A stretch of 64,000 nucleotides of DNA from Bilabrum cf. latius. Lineage: Eukaryota; Bigyra: Bicosoecida; Bigyra; Bicosoecida. The DNA is taken from NCBI GenBank assembly GCA_965178125.1, contig OZ237737.1, positions 124,001 through 188,000 on the forward strand, read 5' to 3'. Made by a program: the position numbers and the translations under genes. Below the pieces are notes generated by a model, which was given only the letters and a program-made list of their open reading frames with translations, was not told the origin of the DNA and made no database searches. Below are positions 10,200 through 22,600 of this stretch, one piece after another. Numbering within the stretch: position 1 is the stretch's first letter; every line of letters starts with the position of its first letter.

Positions 10200-10994
10200 A
10201 TGGCAGGGGTAGCGGACAGTGGTACTGGCAAAGTAGAAGTAGAAGTAGAAGTAGAAGCGTAGAGGTCTATTGTCAAATTTGGCTGCGGTACCCTCAACCT
10301 CGACCACACAAAGAAGATTGAAGGGATCGACAAGGACTCGTTCGCTGACACCATGACAACTACGTGGAGAAAGCTGGATAAACCTGCCATCCTCGGATGG
10401 TCAGAGGTAGGGTTCGCATACAGGCCACGCGTGTTTTGCGAGGCAAACCCTGAACTTGATTACTGTGATGCGAATTTCTTTAGGCAAGATCGTACTGCGA
10501 TCCTTTGGGATGCGAGTCGGGTTTCAACAGCCGAGGAGACCAAAACAGGCAGGGTTTGTTCTCCAACTATATCTGACATGGGTAGGTATATGGCAACGCA
10601 TCTGCACTTGCCGGCGACAGAAGAGAATGGACTTGACAGTGGTGGGTTTGTTCAGCTCGCGATCCAAGTCCACATGCCTCACAAAGATTCAAGCAAAAAG
10701 CATGGTAAAGGCCTGAAGCAACGATCTTAGCGATTACTCAGCAAGTTTGTGGAAGAATAGAAAGGAGAAGTCGATGGAATCCTCATTATCGGAGATTTCA
10801 ATGCCAGACCGAGCCAAGTGAAGGAGTACCTGCCGGAGTTGCACATGCTGTTTGACAGTGAGGAAGACGAGTCAGGACAGCGACGAATTGATAATATTCT
10901 GTACGATGGGGTATCAGTTTCAAACCCCCTTGAATTGCGAGATTCCCCGTTTGAGCACCGTCCCATCGCCGCGACAGTGTCAATCATTGAATGA
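10200..10994 (+). CDS. Small endonuclease/exonuclease/phosphatase (EEP) family protein
   Basis: ATG at 10200 opens a 264-residue frame that ends in TGA. It is crossed by three UAGs: 10260 (residue 21), 10728 (177) and 10758 (187). Only with UAG as sense do the EEP motifs fall in one chain. These are a metal-binding Glu in ILGWSEVG, DRTAILWD, QVHMPH with the conserved His, GDFN at residues 198-201, RIDNILYDG, and a C-terminal EHRP in place of SDHxP. This is the DNase-I/APE/TDP2 fold of metal-dependent phosphoesterases, but the subgroup is unclear. Codon use is AT-richer than in neighbours (many A/T-ending codons), so it may be a transferred or retroelement-derived domain. No reverse-transcriptase domain follows. 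Position 10233-10256 is a GTAGAA hexamer run encoding a Val-Glu repeat. Confidence 0.75.
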
Positions 10995-11247
10995 TTTGAG
11001 CTGATAGACAGAGCGCCATTGGGTTTTCGGTTAGCAAATGTGTGACTGAGGCAGCACTCTCTCTGAGGTGGCGATGTATCACGTTGTGATCTGCAGCAGG
11101 ACCACGCAAACGTGGTTGCTGCAACGGCGACGGAACAGGTTTACGATTGAACTCGCAAATTGATCTATTCGGATAATTATGGCATAGAATTACCGGATCG
11201 CGGTATCATGGAGTTTTCATACAATCATCCACATCACCGCCGCTGCC

Positions 11248-12753
11248 TCAGAGCTCCTCTTTGCCCTTCTTCTCGCCGTTGCTTTTGCTCTTGGAGCCCT
11301 TGTTGACCTTGCGCTTCTTGACCTTGCGCTTCACCTTGCGCTTGCCCTTCCTGGCTCCCTTGGGCAGCTTGCGAGGCATTCCGCCAGCGGGCGCGTCCCC
11401 GGCAGCTCCCGCCGCCTTGCTGCCGTCGGCCTCGTCCTCGTCCACCGCAACCTGCGGCGTCTTGATGTCGGGCAGGGCGTCAAAGTCCTCGAGAGCAGCC
11501 TTGCCCTCCATCACGGACAGCACGAACCCGTGCATGTCCTCCACGGAAAAGGCGCCCCGGTGCACCGCGTACTTCTTCTTCTTGCCCGAGATGGCCACCA
11601 GAGTGGGGGTGCTCGAAGCCTCGAATGTCTCCAGGAAGGACGACTGCCCCCGCGCGGGCACCCACGCGAAGCTCAGAGGCAGCTGTGTCACCTGCGGGGA
11701 GCCCCTCATGAGCGCACTGGACTCGACCTTGTAGTACGGCTTGCTCTGCAGCAGCCGAACCGCCTGCAGCTGCTCCCGCTGCGACTGGGGCGATGCGCTG
11801 AGCACCGCCACGAAGCACACCCCGTTGCTGCACCTGTCCGAGAGGTGTCCCCTGGACTTGAGCAGGGCCAGGGGTTGCGGGGGCAGGGAGTCGTGCAGCC
11901 AGTCCCGCATGGTGTGGTACTTCTTCTCTCCCTCGAAGCTCTGCCAGCCCAGCGAGGAGAGGTCCACCTGCTTGGTCCCGTCGGGCATGACCTTGGGGCC
12001 CTCGCTCGACCGGGTGCTCACCAGCAGCGCGGGCACGTCCACCTCATCCATGATCGAGCCGAAGCGCTCCCTCACGGCTTCGTGCCGCGCGTTCACGATC
12101 CCGAAGGAGGCCCTGGAGGCAAAGTCGATGGACAGCTTGCGCGCGGGGAGCGAGGCGCTCGGCTTGTCCTGCACGAGCACGACCAGCCTCTGGCTCGACT
12201 GCGCGAAGTCGTCGAGCTTCCGGGTGGACAGAGACTCGTACGTGTGGGGGAAGAACTGCGCCGCCAGCGCGTACAGTTCTTTGGGGCCCTTGTAGAACAC
12301 GCCGCCCACTGCCTGGGCCGGCAGCTGCACGAGCGAGTTCTGAGACGGAGGGCCGTGCGGGGAGATAACCAGTCCTGGCACCGCCAGCTCGCCACTTGTC
12401 TCGTTTTGCATGCCAAACACGACGCCAACGGCCTTTGATTCCCCATCACCGTCCTCAATGATTTCGTTGTAGTACACCTGGTGCATCTTAAACAAACCTT
12501 GGGATCGCATTGACACCTTGGCGGCTACTTCGAGTACCTTGTCGCATACCTCGTTGCACTGCGCAGGCGGCGCCATAACCAGAACCATGTGCATTTCATC
12601 GGATGTCTTGACGAGCTTCTGCATCTCTTCGCCGCGCAGGAGTGGCACGAACTTTGCGATCTCTGAACCAGGCATCTTGGCGCGCACGGGAGAACCAATG
12701 ATCGCAACGGCAGCGGCAGCGGCAGCTGCCAGGCAAGAAATCGAGGATCTCAT
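11248..12753 (-). CDS. Secreted/ER thioredoxin-fold (PDI-like) protein lacking CxxC
   Basis: I place the start at 12753, where a classic signal peptide begins (MRSS then a 15-residue Ala/Ile/Val core, cleavage near SPVRA). The open frame extends 24 codons further upstream without a better start. About three thioredoxin-like beta-alpha-beta blocks can be traced: a KFVPLLRGEEM..L start, the RLVVLVQD.PSA block, and FVAVLSA...FAWVPARGQ...TPTLVAISG with a cis-Pro TP. No CxxC redox motif is visible, so it is probably a non-catalytic chaperone-type PDI relative. The last 50 residues are Lys/Arg-rich and end EEL, which is not a strict KDEL signal. Stop is TGA with no UAG. It is convergent with the EEP gene. 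Confidence 0.65.
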   Translation of the reverse strand: MRSSISCLAAAAAAAVAIIGSPVRAKMPGSEIAKFVPLLRGEEMQKLVKTSDEMHMVLVMAPPAQCNEVCDKVLEVAAKVSMRSQGLFKMHQVYYNEIIEDGDGESKAVGVVFGMQNETSGELAVPGLVISPHGPPSQNSLVQLPAQAVGGVFYKGPKELYALAAQFFPHTYESLSTRKLDDFAQSSQRLVVLVQDKPSASLPARKLSIDFASRASFGIVNARHEAVRERFGSIMDEVDVPALLVSTRSSEGPKVMPDGTKQVDLSSLGWQSFEGEKKYHTMRDWLHDSLPPQPLALLKSRGHLSDRCSNGVCFVAVLSASPQSQREQLQAVRLLQSKPYYKVESSALMRGSPQVTQLPLSFAWVPARGQSSFLETFEASSTPTLVAISGKKKKYAVHRGAFSVEDMHGFVLSVMEGKAALEDFDALPDIKTPQVAVDEDEADGSKAAGAAGDAPAGGMPRKLPKGARKGKRKVKRKVKKRKVNKGSKSKSNGEKKGKEEL

Positions 12754-12955
12754 ATGAAGGGATATGTATCTCGAGGACTGAATCTCCCAGGCGGTAAACA
12801 GCAAACTCGTGGGGCGCTGCGACACGTGGATCTGCGACGAGCGTGTGATGAGTGCTCGTCAACGTGGAGCAAGGTGGCGAGAAGGTGGCAAGGTGGTGGG
12901 GGTGGCATGCAGGGGCAGGAGCACGCAAGTATCTATATTCAGCGCATTCAAAATG

Positions 12956-15475
12956 TCACTTCGCCTCCTCCGGGGCATACCCAATGCCCCTGAAGGCCTC
13001 CTGGATCTCGTCCAAGATGGCTGGATCATCGATGGTGGCTGGCACCCGGTACTGCCTCCCGTCCGCGATGGCCCGCATCACGTTCCTTAGCACCTTGCCC
13101 GACCGTGTCTTGGGCAGCCTGGGCACCCGCACCACCTGTTTCGCCCGCAGAGACGCCACAGGACCCACTTCCTCCCGCACGATAGAGGCGATCTCGCCCG
13201 CCACATCGCCCCACCCAGCGCCCCCTTGCCCATCGCCATCACCCGCGCCGCTCTTCATGACCACCACTCCCAGAGGCACCTGCCCTTTGAGCTCGTCCGC
13301 CGCCCCCACCACCGCGCACTCCGCCACACCTGGATGGCTCGCGATGGCGGCCTCGATGGCCCCCGTGGACAGGCGGTGCCCCGCCACGTTGAGCACGTCA
13401 TCAAGTCGCGCCATCAGCGACAAGTACCCGTCAGCGTCCCTGGTGCCCGCATCGCCAACCGCAAAGTACCCCGGAAACGGGGCCAAATACGAGGCCTGGA
13501 ACCTGTCTTCATCGTCGTGCAGGCCCATGAGCGCCCCCGGCGGGAGGGGCAGCCGGATGGCCAGCGGGCCGAGCTCCCCGTCAGTGGCCTCTGACAGGAA
13601 GGGGGCCGGGTGCAGCCTGCTGTGGTGGGAGAGGGACAGGTCATCCAGCCCCCTGTGCCCCAGGGCTTGCTCCACGCCCTCCTCTGTGGGAGGCAGACCC
13701 GACTCCCTGACGTCACTGGAGTGCTCGCTGACGTCAGTCTCAAAGAAGGCCTCGTGCTGCGCGTGCTCCTCCCGAGCCTCGTCACCCGCCCCGTCGCTCT
13801 CCTGCCCCGGCTTCAACACGCGCACGTCCCATCCGGGCACGGGGAGCCCCGCGCTCCCCGGCTTCACGTCTGCGGCTCCGAGTCCTTCGCACGTGGCCAC
13901 GCACGGACTCCCGGTCTCGGTCATCCAGAACTGGTCCCGCACCATCCTGAGGGCCTCCTAGCTGGGCGCGGCCGTCTCGCTCCCGGGGTCGATCCCGCGC
14001 GCTCTCGCCAGCAGGCGTGCCAGCCACTGCACCGTGTCTGGGTCTGCCCTCTCCCCCGCAAGGAACATCGTCTCCAGGGGGAACCGCCCGCCAGCACCCT
14101 GCACCGCTTCCTCCCCCTCACCACCGTCCTGCCCCTGCCCCTGCCCCTGCCCCTGCCCCCGCCCCTGTGCCTGTGCCAGTGCGGCCTCCCTTGCGAGCAG
14201 TTCGCCCGTCGCGTCAACCTGCTTGATAGCACGGATGGCCGTCGGGGCGGTGAACATCCGGCGAACGTTCCTCTCCCGGATGACCCTCCAGAACTCCCCC
14301 GCGTCTGGCGTGCCCACGGGCTTACCCTCGAACATGACAGTGGTGAGGCCCTTCAGCAGCGGGCCATAGCAGATGTACGAAGCTCCCACAACCCACCCCA
14401 GGTCAGAAGCAGCCCACCAGGTGTCTCCCTTCTCCATCCCGAAGACGCCCTCTGTGCCCATGGTCCAGTGCAGGGCCGTCATGTAGCCCCCGGTGTCCCG
14501 CACCACGCCCTTGGGCCTCCCGGTGCTGCCCGAGGTGTATATGATGTAGGACGGGTGGTCTCCGCGGAGGGGCTGCGGCTTGGCCGCCCTGCCTTCCCTC
14601 TGCACGTGCCTCACGGCCTCGTCCCAATCGGAGCAGGGCACACCGTGAGGCATCGGCGACCCCTCGTCCCACGGGTGCTGCTGCCGCTGCAGCACCATGA
14701 CTCCGCCCCGGGGCCGGTGCTCCGCTTGTTCGAGGGCCCCGTGCAGCAGGGGCTGGTAGGGAACAATCCTCTCTCCCTCGATCCCGCAGGACGCCGCCAG
14801 GATGATGCTCGGTTTCGCGTCGTCGATCCTGGTCGCGACCTCGTGGGAGGCGAACCCACCGAACACGACCGAGTGCACGGCCCCGATGCGGACGCAGGCC
14901 AGCATCGCAATCAGAGTTTCGGGCACCATAGGCATGTAAATGATCACGCGGTCGCCCCTGCCGACCCCCTTGTCGTGGAGGGCAGAGGCCAGCTGGGAGA
15001 CCTTTGTCTGCAGCTGAGAGTACGTGATCGTGCGGGAGGTTTTTGTCACAGGAGACTCCCACGCGATTGCCTGCGGCATTCAGCGGGGGTAATAAAATGA
15101 ATGGGAGGAAATGCGCGCATCGACTTGGGACATTCGGTAGCCACGTGCAGCGGCCGCGGGCAGCTGACCCCAACCGGACTGCCAGAGCCGGATGGCGTGC
15201 TCATGCTGAGTCCCCGGTACGAACCATGGACAGCTCAGTACTCACCGGCTGGTCACCTAGACCATCCTCTACGTGCCTATCAATGCAAGCATAGGACAGA
15301 TTTGTTCTGCCATCGGCAAACCACTTCCCGTGCTACGCTACGTCCATGTCCAATATTTTCGACGGCTCGTGAAACCAAGGTAGTTCTCGAGCCGCCTTCG
15401 CCCAGAATCGCACGGGATTCTCCATTGATTGGTGGAATGAGTCGGCATACTCGCTGGGTCTGGTGGAGAATCGCA
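12956..15475 (-). CDS. Propionyl-CoA synthetase (PrpE/ACSS3 type)
   Basis: The main exon is 15070-12956 and the upstream exon 15475-15246. The 175-nt intron has a GTGAGT donor and a CCGCAG acceptor, phase 0, joining DRHVEDGLGDQ to the AIAWESPVT strand as in PrpE. A tiny 5' exon at 15743-15725 (ATG, phase 1, GTAAAC donor) would complete the N-terminus but is uncertain. Motifs seen: YIIYTSGSTGRPKGV (AMP/phosphate loop), FWMTETG, GYFAVGDAG, NVAGHRLSTGAIE (ACSS3/PrpE-specific) and PKTRSGK with the adenylation Lys. UAGs lie at 15333-15335 and 13958-13960. Insertions include a Gly/Gln run from a CCCTGC repeat and an acidic loop. Stop is TGA. The enzyme activates propionate (or acetate) with ATP and CoA, probably in mitochondria. 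Confidence 0.9.
14129..14166. repeat. CCCTGC hexanucleotide run within propionyl-CoA synthetase
   Basis: About six copies of a C-rich hexamer, encoding alternating Gly and Gln on the minus strand. It sits in a surface insertion of the synthetase and keeps frame, so it looks like in-frame microsatellite growth. Confidence 0.8.
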
Positions 15476-15743
15476 CTGCAGGCTGCTAGAATGCACTGGC
15501 AGCACGATGCACGTGAAACCTGCGTCCACCATATTGCGGACGTGCAGACTGCAACAGCCTGCGAATCCTATTCATTCTGCTCTACTGTACAATATTCGAA
15601 GCCGCCTGTACCAATGCAGTGCAAATCGAATCGATGAAGTGTGGAGTTGCCTTTCGCGCCGGATCGATCACCACCCAGTCAAAATCATCAGGATCGACTC
15701 GGAGGGGCTGTTGCCTCTGTTTACCGAGTACAAAGTAGGCCAT

Positions 15744-16631
15744 GTAAAATGTGCAGCTGTGACTATTGTTGGTAAAGTCAATCGTACAACTGATCTGATT
15801 GCTATTGATATTCCTGCGGTCCGAAGAATGGGAGTATTTCACGACACAGTATCATTTCTTGCCCACTATTGCCTCGCATAGCAATATGTGGATACCGTGC
15901 TTAGATTAAAATGTACACATGTGGTAGTAGACATACTCTCTGACTGAGTCAATCGCTTCAATTTGCGCACGAGCTTATCTACGAGCTGCTTTGCCTGGTC
16001 TTCTCCACGGAAGGATTCCTCAGGCTGAAAGATTTGATTCTACGTACCAAAGCAAATAAAGGTTCAAATTAGGCACGCGACCACCAGCACAAATCACATA
16101 CCAGATGCGCGGTTGCGCTGCTGCAGGAGGGCACATTTTGCCTGAATAGCAATAAAGGGGCGTGCAGCAGCAGGACTCGGGGAAGATACCCCTAGTAGCA
16201 CCACACGTTATTCCTTTCAGCGATTCGGCAGTATTCTGCTCCACGCAGCCTCGCATCGCCGCTCTGTGCGAAAATTCATCCACGCAGAGCAGGTACCCAG
16301 GCTCCTAGAGAGCCTGCATGTCGAGTGCCAGGCACCGACACCACTGGCATCAGCGCCAGCGGGTCCGGTGCATACCCTTTCGATTGGAGCTTCGGCTCGC
16401 TTGTTCCTCCCCAGCGATCCTCTTGCTCCGTCCAATGCCGCTCATAGTGTGCTCGCTCCTGCTCCTCACACGCAGCTTAGCCCCCATCCCATGGCTGCCA
16501 GTCTGAGCAGCAGCGCAAGCGCAACACCATTGTAGCAAAATAGCAAAATAGCAAGTTCCATTTCTTGTAGGCCTGGCGGCCTTCTAATTGATGACACCGT
16601 AGTGTACAGTCCTCGCGTGTTCCGTGACCAC
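15744..16631. other. Gap between propionyl-CoA synthetase and the giant gene
   Basis: No supported gene. The AT content is higher than in flanking coding DNA. Open frames on both strands are short and lack recognisable motifs. The minus-strand frame downstream of the giant gene's TAA happens to stay open to about 16350, but it reads as low-quality sequence and contains a UAG. I treat it as 3' flank. Confidence 0.5.
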
Positions 16632-19600
16632 TTACAGCTGCGGCTGCTGGTCAGGGGCAGACTCCAGCGCATGGGCGAGGGGATTCATAGAATGCTGCTG
16701 GGCAGAGGGCTCAGCGGAAGCACCACAGTCCGAGGCATCTGCCTGGCCAGGGGAGACACTGGCTGCCACCGCAGCGTCCTCATTCACTGCTTGCGGCTCC
16801 TCTTGTTCGTTATCCGGCTGCATTTCGCGCCCGACGGACTGGCCCTCGCCCTTGTCCTCGTCCTTGTCCTTGCCTTCCTGGCCTTCCTCACCAGTAGATC
16901 TAGCCAGCATCATCGGGTTGGAAATAACGTCCTCGACCACGGATTTGCTCTCTGCAGCGCGCGCGTCCGGGCGAGCTGAAGAGCCCCCTCCGCTACCGAG
17001 TGACCTGCCAGTGGACAGCGATGACAGACCCATGCTGCCCTTTCGAACAGTCTCCCCGGCCTTGCGGCCACCCAGGAGAGAGCGCATGGAACGGCGGGAA
17101 GCCAGCCCCGCGGCGAGCCCCTGCACCGTGGCACCACTCCTGGGAGCTTGCTGGCTGAACTTGAGCTTGAAAGAGCTCGTCGTGGCCGGTCCAGGGCTGC
17201 TGGTGGGCGTCCCAGCGGCAGCAGTGCCAGCCGCGCCTCGGCGCCGTCGGCCTGTTGCACCCAGCCGCACTGCATTGGATCCAGTGGCGGCGGATCCTGC
17301 CGCTTTAGCCATCTCCACCTGCTGCTCCCTCAGTCTCTCCTTGAGGTGTCCCACGGAGCTGTGCAGGCTGCGCATCCACAGGCGGACGGCAGGCCACGAC
17401 TGCTGAGAAGGAGGGTGGTCCATATCCAGCATCTTGTCCACGGTTGTGCTGCCAGCCACTCCCAATGCGCCGCTACCTGCTGTGTCAGAGCCAGCGCGCT
17501 GCATGGCTTGCATCATCAGCGGGTTGCTGGCCATCTCAAGATCATCCTCGCCGTCTGCGTGCAGCATCTCGGCGCCCTTCTTGCCGCCCTTACCGCTCTT
17601 GGCGACGTCGTGGGCCTTGGCCCGCTCAGCGATGGACTTGCAGCACCCGCACGACTGCAGCGTAGCAGCAGCATGCTCAGGAGCAACGCCAAAGTATATA
17701 TCCAGAGCCAGCACGATCAGGGCGTACATCACGATGACCACGAGGATGAAGACCGTGGTCCACGTGATGGCGTCGTACTCGCTCTGATAGTAGTCGATCT
17801 GGTCGGGGTCGAATCGGCTCGAGGCCAGCATGACGGCGGCGAGGCATACGAGGATACCGCAGCCCAGCAGGAAGGCCTCGACCTGGTTGTAGTCCAGCAA
17901 GTACTTGACGATCTGCTCGCCGACCGTGTGCGAAGACTTGCGAGAGTCGAGGAGTGCGTCCACCTTGTGCGTCCTCTTGTAGTTCTTCTCCAGCATAGCC
18001 TGGATCTCGGACTCGATCCGGGCATGCTCGATGCTGGACAGCACTTTGACACGATGCTCGGCGATCACGCGTGAGTGGTCGCCACGAGACATGAAGGGCT
18101 CGTGGCGGATCTGCAGCACGAAGGCAGCGAACAGGGCCAGCATCAGCACGCTCATCTGGTACGTCGGGGAGACACGGAAGACGAGCGAAATCGCCGCGAT
18201 AGCAAACTTCCGCATGATGACAACGATCATCCATCCGTTGCTCCCGGGCTTGAACGGGTAGTAGAGCTGGTGCCATGCCTTGCGGAAGTGGTACAGCTTG
18301 CTCTTGTTGTCGTTGCCTGTACCTGCCGCACGCAGGATCTGGTCGTGCTTGATTGAGTTCTTGTTCGAACGGACGAACCAGAACATTGCCAGGGGCAGCA
18401 CAATGCTGTAGCTCAGGAAAGCAGCTAAACCGAAGGGGAACAGCATCAGCTGCTTGGAGCCTGGCTGCCAGCACGGGTAATCGAGCAGACCGTCCATGTA
18501 CGTCACTCCCTGTGGGTCCGGAGGAGTCGTCTGCAGGCAGCTCACGGTGCTGAGAGCAGCCTGGGTCACAAACAGGTAGCACACGCGCGACAGGATGATG
18601 AGCGAGCTGATCAGCTGCGGCGCATGGGCGTGCAGGTGCTCCTTGCCCTTGCTGGTGCAACACAGCTTATACAAGAGTCGAGCTATGTACACGACAAAGA
18701 ATAGGACAACAACGAGAACCGGTAGAAGCACAGTGGCTGCGAACTTCTGCTCGTAGGTCACATCGGGCTGGATGCACTCCGGGGCCGCGAGCTCGACGTT
18801 CAGGTTGAAGGCGGACAGGATCTGGAAGAAGCGCTCCAGGACCGGGGGCCAGCGGATGCGTGCGTTGGAGAACAGAGCCAACACCTGGAAGGTGTCAGCG
18901 CAGATCATGATCAGCACGTTCTTGATGCCCTTCCTGTTGAGGATGAAGCCAGCGGTCCCTGCCATCATGGCAGCGATTCCCATTCCCACGAAGATAAGCC
19001 ACGGCCTGTCAGGGCACTTCCTGCACTCACCACCGATCCGGTAATGCGTGCCCTTGACGCACTGCGAGCACCTTTCCGCAGTGTATCCCTCGGCGCAGGT
19101 GTTGTTCCCGACACAGGCCCACGTAGGCTCGCACGGTGCCGTGTACATGCACTGCTGCTCCCTGAGCACCGACAGCTCGTGGAACTCGTTCCTGCTCTGG
19201 TGGCAGTACCTGGTGTCCTTGTCGTCGCCACTCGTGACGTTGTAATCCAGTCTCCAGAATCCTTCGCCGCTCGTGACCAGATCCTCGTACGACTCGCCGC
19301 CGGGGCACACAGCACCGATGCGCTCCTCCTCGCAGTTCACGCAGAACTCGCCCACAAGCCCGTAAAGGTCTTTCTCGCACTGGAAGAAGACCAGCTCCTC
19401 GTACTCGTAGATGATGTAGGGCTCTGTGCGGTTTGCAGCCAGAATGGTCATGTTCTTCAGACCCACGCGGTCGCGCTGGGCCTCGCACTGCAGTAGCCCG
19501 TCGTTCAGCCACTGCGGTTCAATGCACTCCAGACCACCGATGACAATCTCCACAAGTGTCGGCTCGCCGCCGAAGTTCTTACCACGGATACGCACCTCGT

Positions 19601-22600
19601 CTCCGTCAGCGTTGGGCTCAGAGCTCTGCACGGCCATGACGATTGGGGGATCATATGCGAAGGTAGGAGGCTCCGGTGCCTCCTCAACCACGACCATGCG
19701 GGAGCCCGTATCCTCAGTCCTGTCGGGCACGTACTCGACGCGGTCATCCAAAGAGGACCTGCCGTTCACAGAGACGGTCACAGGGAGGTTGTCACCGTAA
19801 CCAGCTGGGGCACGGCACACGATCCTGAAGTGGGAATGCGAGCCTACCCTACCCGGGATCTCGTTGTCGGCAGCGAGCGGACAGTCCCACTCGCCGACGC
19901 GCACACTTACGTCACCGGCGGCGCCGAACGACTCGCCGACCAGCTCTAGGTAGAACTGGCCGATCGTGTCGTAGCACTCGGCGGGCACCTTGCGGCAGTG
20001 CCTCGTGTACGTCCCAGTGGCAGCGTCATACGTGTTAAAGCAGCGATCCACGTCCTCGCAGTCCTCCGGGTCTCGCTCGAAGTTCTTGACCCCGTGTACA
20101 CGAGGCGGGTCGAAGACCATGCTGACCCTCGGGTCGGCCTCCTCGGGCGAGTTGGCGGATGACTGCCCGCCGACCCACACCACGATGACCATGTCGTTCG
20201 ACATGTAGCTACCGCGCGGGATGGGGAAGCGCATGTGCGTGTGGTTCTGCGAGACCATGTCAGACGGTCCAACCAAGAGCGAGTCCTCGGACAGCGGGAA
20301 GCCTGGCGAGGCACCGATCGCTCGAGTGAAGCTGTCGTACTCCTGCATTCTGCGAGAGGACACGGGCTGCGTTACTTGCTGCTACTGCCCTTGACGAGGC
20401 ACAAAGAACTCAATCCAGGCGCTTCCATCGAGCCCAAAGTCAAGACCTTGGATCGTGGCATACACCTCATCTCCACTCGCGCTGTGCGAGGCGGGATCCT
20501 GCAGACGAGCCTCCTCCGAGTCGATCAGCCACGAGTACATCTCCCACATGGCATATGGATTTGATTCGATTTCGTCCGCCGAGGGCAACTAGATCCGCCT
20601 GCCGCCCGTGGGAGCCGAACGAGGCCACAGAGACTGCACCACGGGTCGGTTGTAGGCGTACCTCACGATGGGAGAGGATTCATCTGACTGCATGGAAGAA
20701 TCAATCAGCGCGCCGGCGGGTGCCTCATCCGAGATGTCGCTGGACTATCCTGCCAGCTCGACGTGCACCGGCAGGTCTCTGCCCTGTCCTGCCGGCGTGC
20801 GGCACAGCAGCGACGAGTGCTGGGCATTGGCGGTCCACGGGTCCCTCACAGGATCGATCAAGCAAGGGCGGCCCCCAATTGACACTGACAAGCTGGACTC
20901 GGCAGGCCCGCGAGGTCCGAAATTGCGGCCTGCGATACGCACCAGTGCGCCACCCGCGGTGGGCGAGGGCCCGCGTGCATCACTGGACAGGTAGCCCTCG
21001 GGCTGCCACGACGTCACAATTGGCTGTCCAAACCGCAAGCCGAAACGAGAAACAGCGAACTGATCTGAGACTGCGATGGAAAAGACTCGCACCGCACCGG
21101 CGCCTGCACCAACAACGGCCTCGATCGCATTGTGTGTGTGCAAGTGACCCATGCTGGCGTTGTGGACCACTTCCACCTCGGGCAACGCCACCAGCGGGGT
21201 GGCAAGCGCTGGCGTCCCAAAATTGAAGCCTTCGATCCGAATGCGGCAGCCGCTCGTAGGCATACCGCGGCGGGGCCTGGGCAGCGCTGGCGGCGTGCCT
21301 GTGGAGCCATCCGCCTCGAAGTCGAGCCACGCCTGCTAGTACGCCTCCGAGTCGAAGAAGCGGTCGGGGGCAAGGAGGTCGCTGCCGGCGGGCAGGCCAG
21401 GGTAGTCCTCCAGAGTGATCACGCGAGCCACCTGCGGCTTGCCGTAGGACACAGTGAGCCCGCTGTCTTCTCGGCTTGTAGCCCCAGTCACTGCGATCAG
21501 CACGACGTTACCAGCTCCAGTTCCCTCCGGCATGAGGCAGCTGAGGGTTGAGTACGTGGTGGTCTGGGTGTTGTCAGGGCAGCACGATCTACTGGAGCAC
21601 GTGCGACCGTCAGTGGGCTCCTAGCAGGGGTTCACTGCAACATTGGAGCACATACGTCCGCCGATGGTGACGTTGAGCTGGTCAAGAGGTACGCGGTTCA
21701 GGTCTGCCACGCCGAAGATCTCAAACACCATGCGGTTACCGGTGGCAGGATCAACGGCATCGGTAGGCACGTTCTCGTAGTCATTGGGCTGGTTCCTGCC
21801 ATCGAAGGAAGGGATGGGCTCGGCAAAGGTGGCCTCCTCCGATACCTGCCCCCCCACGATCACCTACACCGTGTGATCTTGCGCTGGCGGCTCAGCCGGG
21901 TCTTTGCGATACAGCAGCACGATCTCGTTGTGGTGCCAATTCCACGTATCAACGGGGAGCCCATCGATCCGCACGGACCCGCAGCCGTCCTTTCCGTTGC
22001 AGAAGTTCTCACCCTCGATGATCACACGCAGCGAAGTCTGCGCCTCGAGGCTCTCGGGGTCGATGCCGAAGTCGGTCAGGATGCGATCGGGGGCGATGTT
22101 CTTGATCTCGGGCTTGCCGAAGTCAAACAGAGCCACGTTGGACAGCGCGTTGCCAGCACCGATGGTCAAGAAGAGCTCTCGGTCCGTGCCATACCCCTCG
22201 GGTAGCGTAAACTCCACCTGATGCAGCCCACGATGCTGCACGATGCGCTCGGAGGAGACAATCGGCCTCGACAGTCCTGCCACCCACTCTTCCAACCTTC
22301 TATTCTGTGCTCCTTGCTCTTGATCAGAGGCGCTGATGTCCGTATCGTCCAATTCCGGTAGACCAAGTAGCATGATGCCTGCTTCTTCCCTGGCACCGCC
22401 GCGCCCACCCAGGCCGCTCGGTGTCAAGTGGACCCGCATGTCACTGGGAATGCCGTCAAGGTGCTAATCACCTGGCTGCAGCACCTCGATGGATCGAGCT
22501 TCCACGTTGTCCATTGTCCCGTCGACGTTGAAGCGCACATTGATGGCCGCTGCGTCCCATGCCAGACCAAGGTTTGTGCCAGTGACTAGCACCAGCTATT

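Noticed and set aside
13958-13960. Using the UAG in propionyl-CoA synthetase to identify the amino acid
   Set aside because: It lies in a variable insertion before the FWMTETG motif, so it shows sense reading but is uninformative about identity.
13610-15100. Plus-strand 496-codon open frame opposite propionyl-CoA synthetase
   Set aside because: Shadow of a high-GC gene; the minus strand has all acyl-CoA synthetase motifs.
16266-16535. Small plus-strand gene ending at TAG
   Set aside because: With UAG as sense it would run on into antisense of the giant gene. Composition is Ala/Ser/Pro-rich with no motif.
16350-16631. UAA also being sense, since the frame after the giant gene's TAA stays open for about 90 codons
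   Set aside because: The sequence is low-quality, carries its own UAG and has no repeat or motif. No UAA occurs inside any of about 17,600 codons. GST also ends cleanly at UAA.
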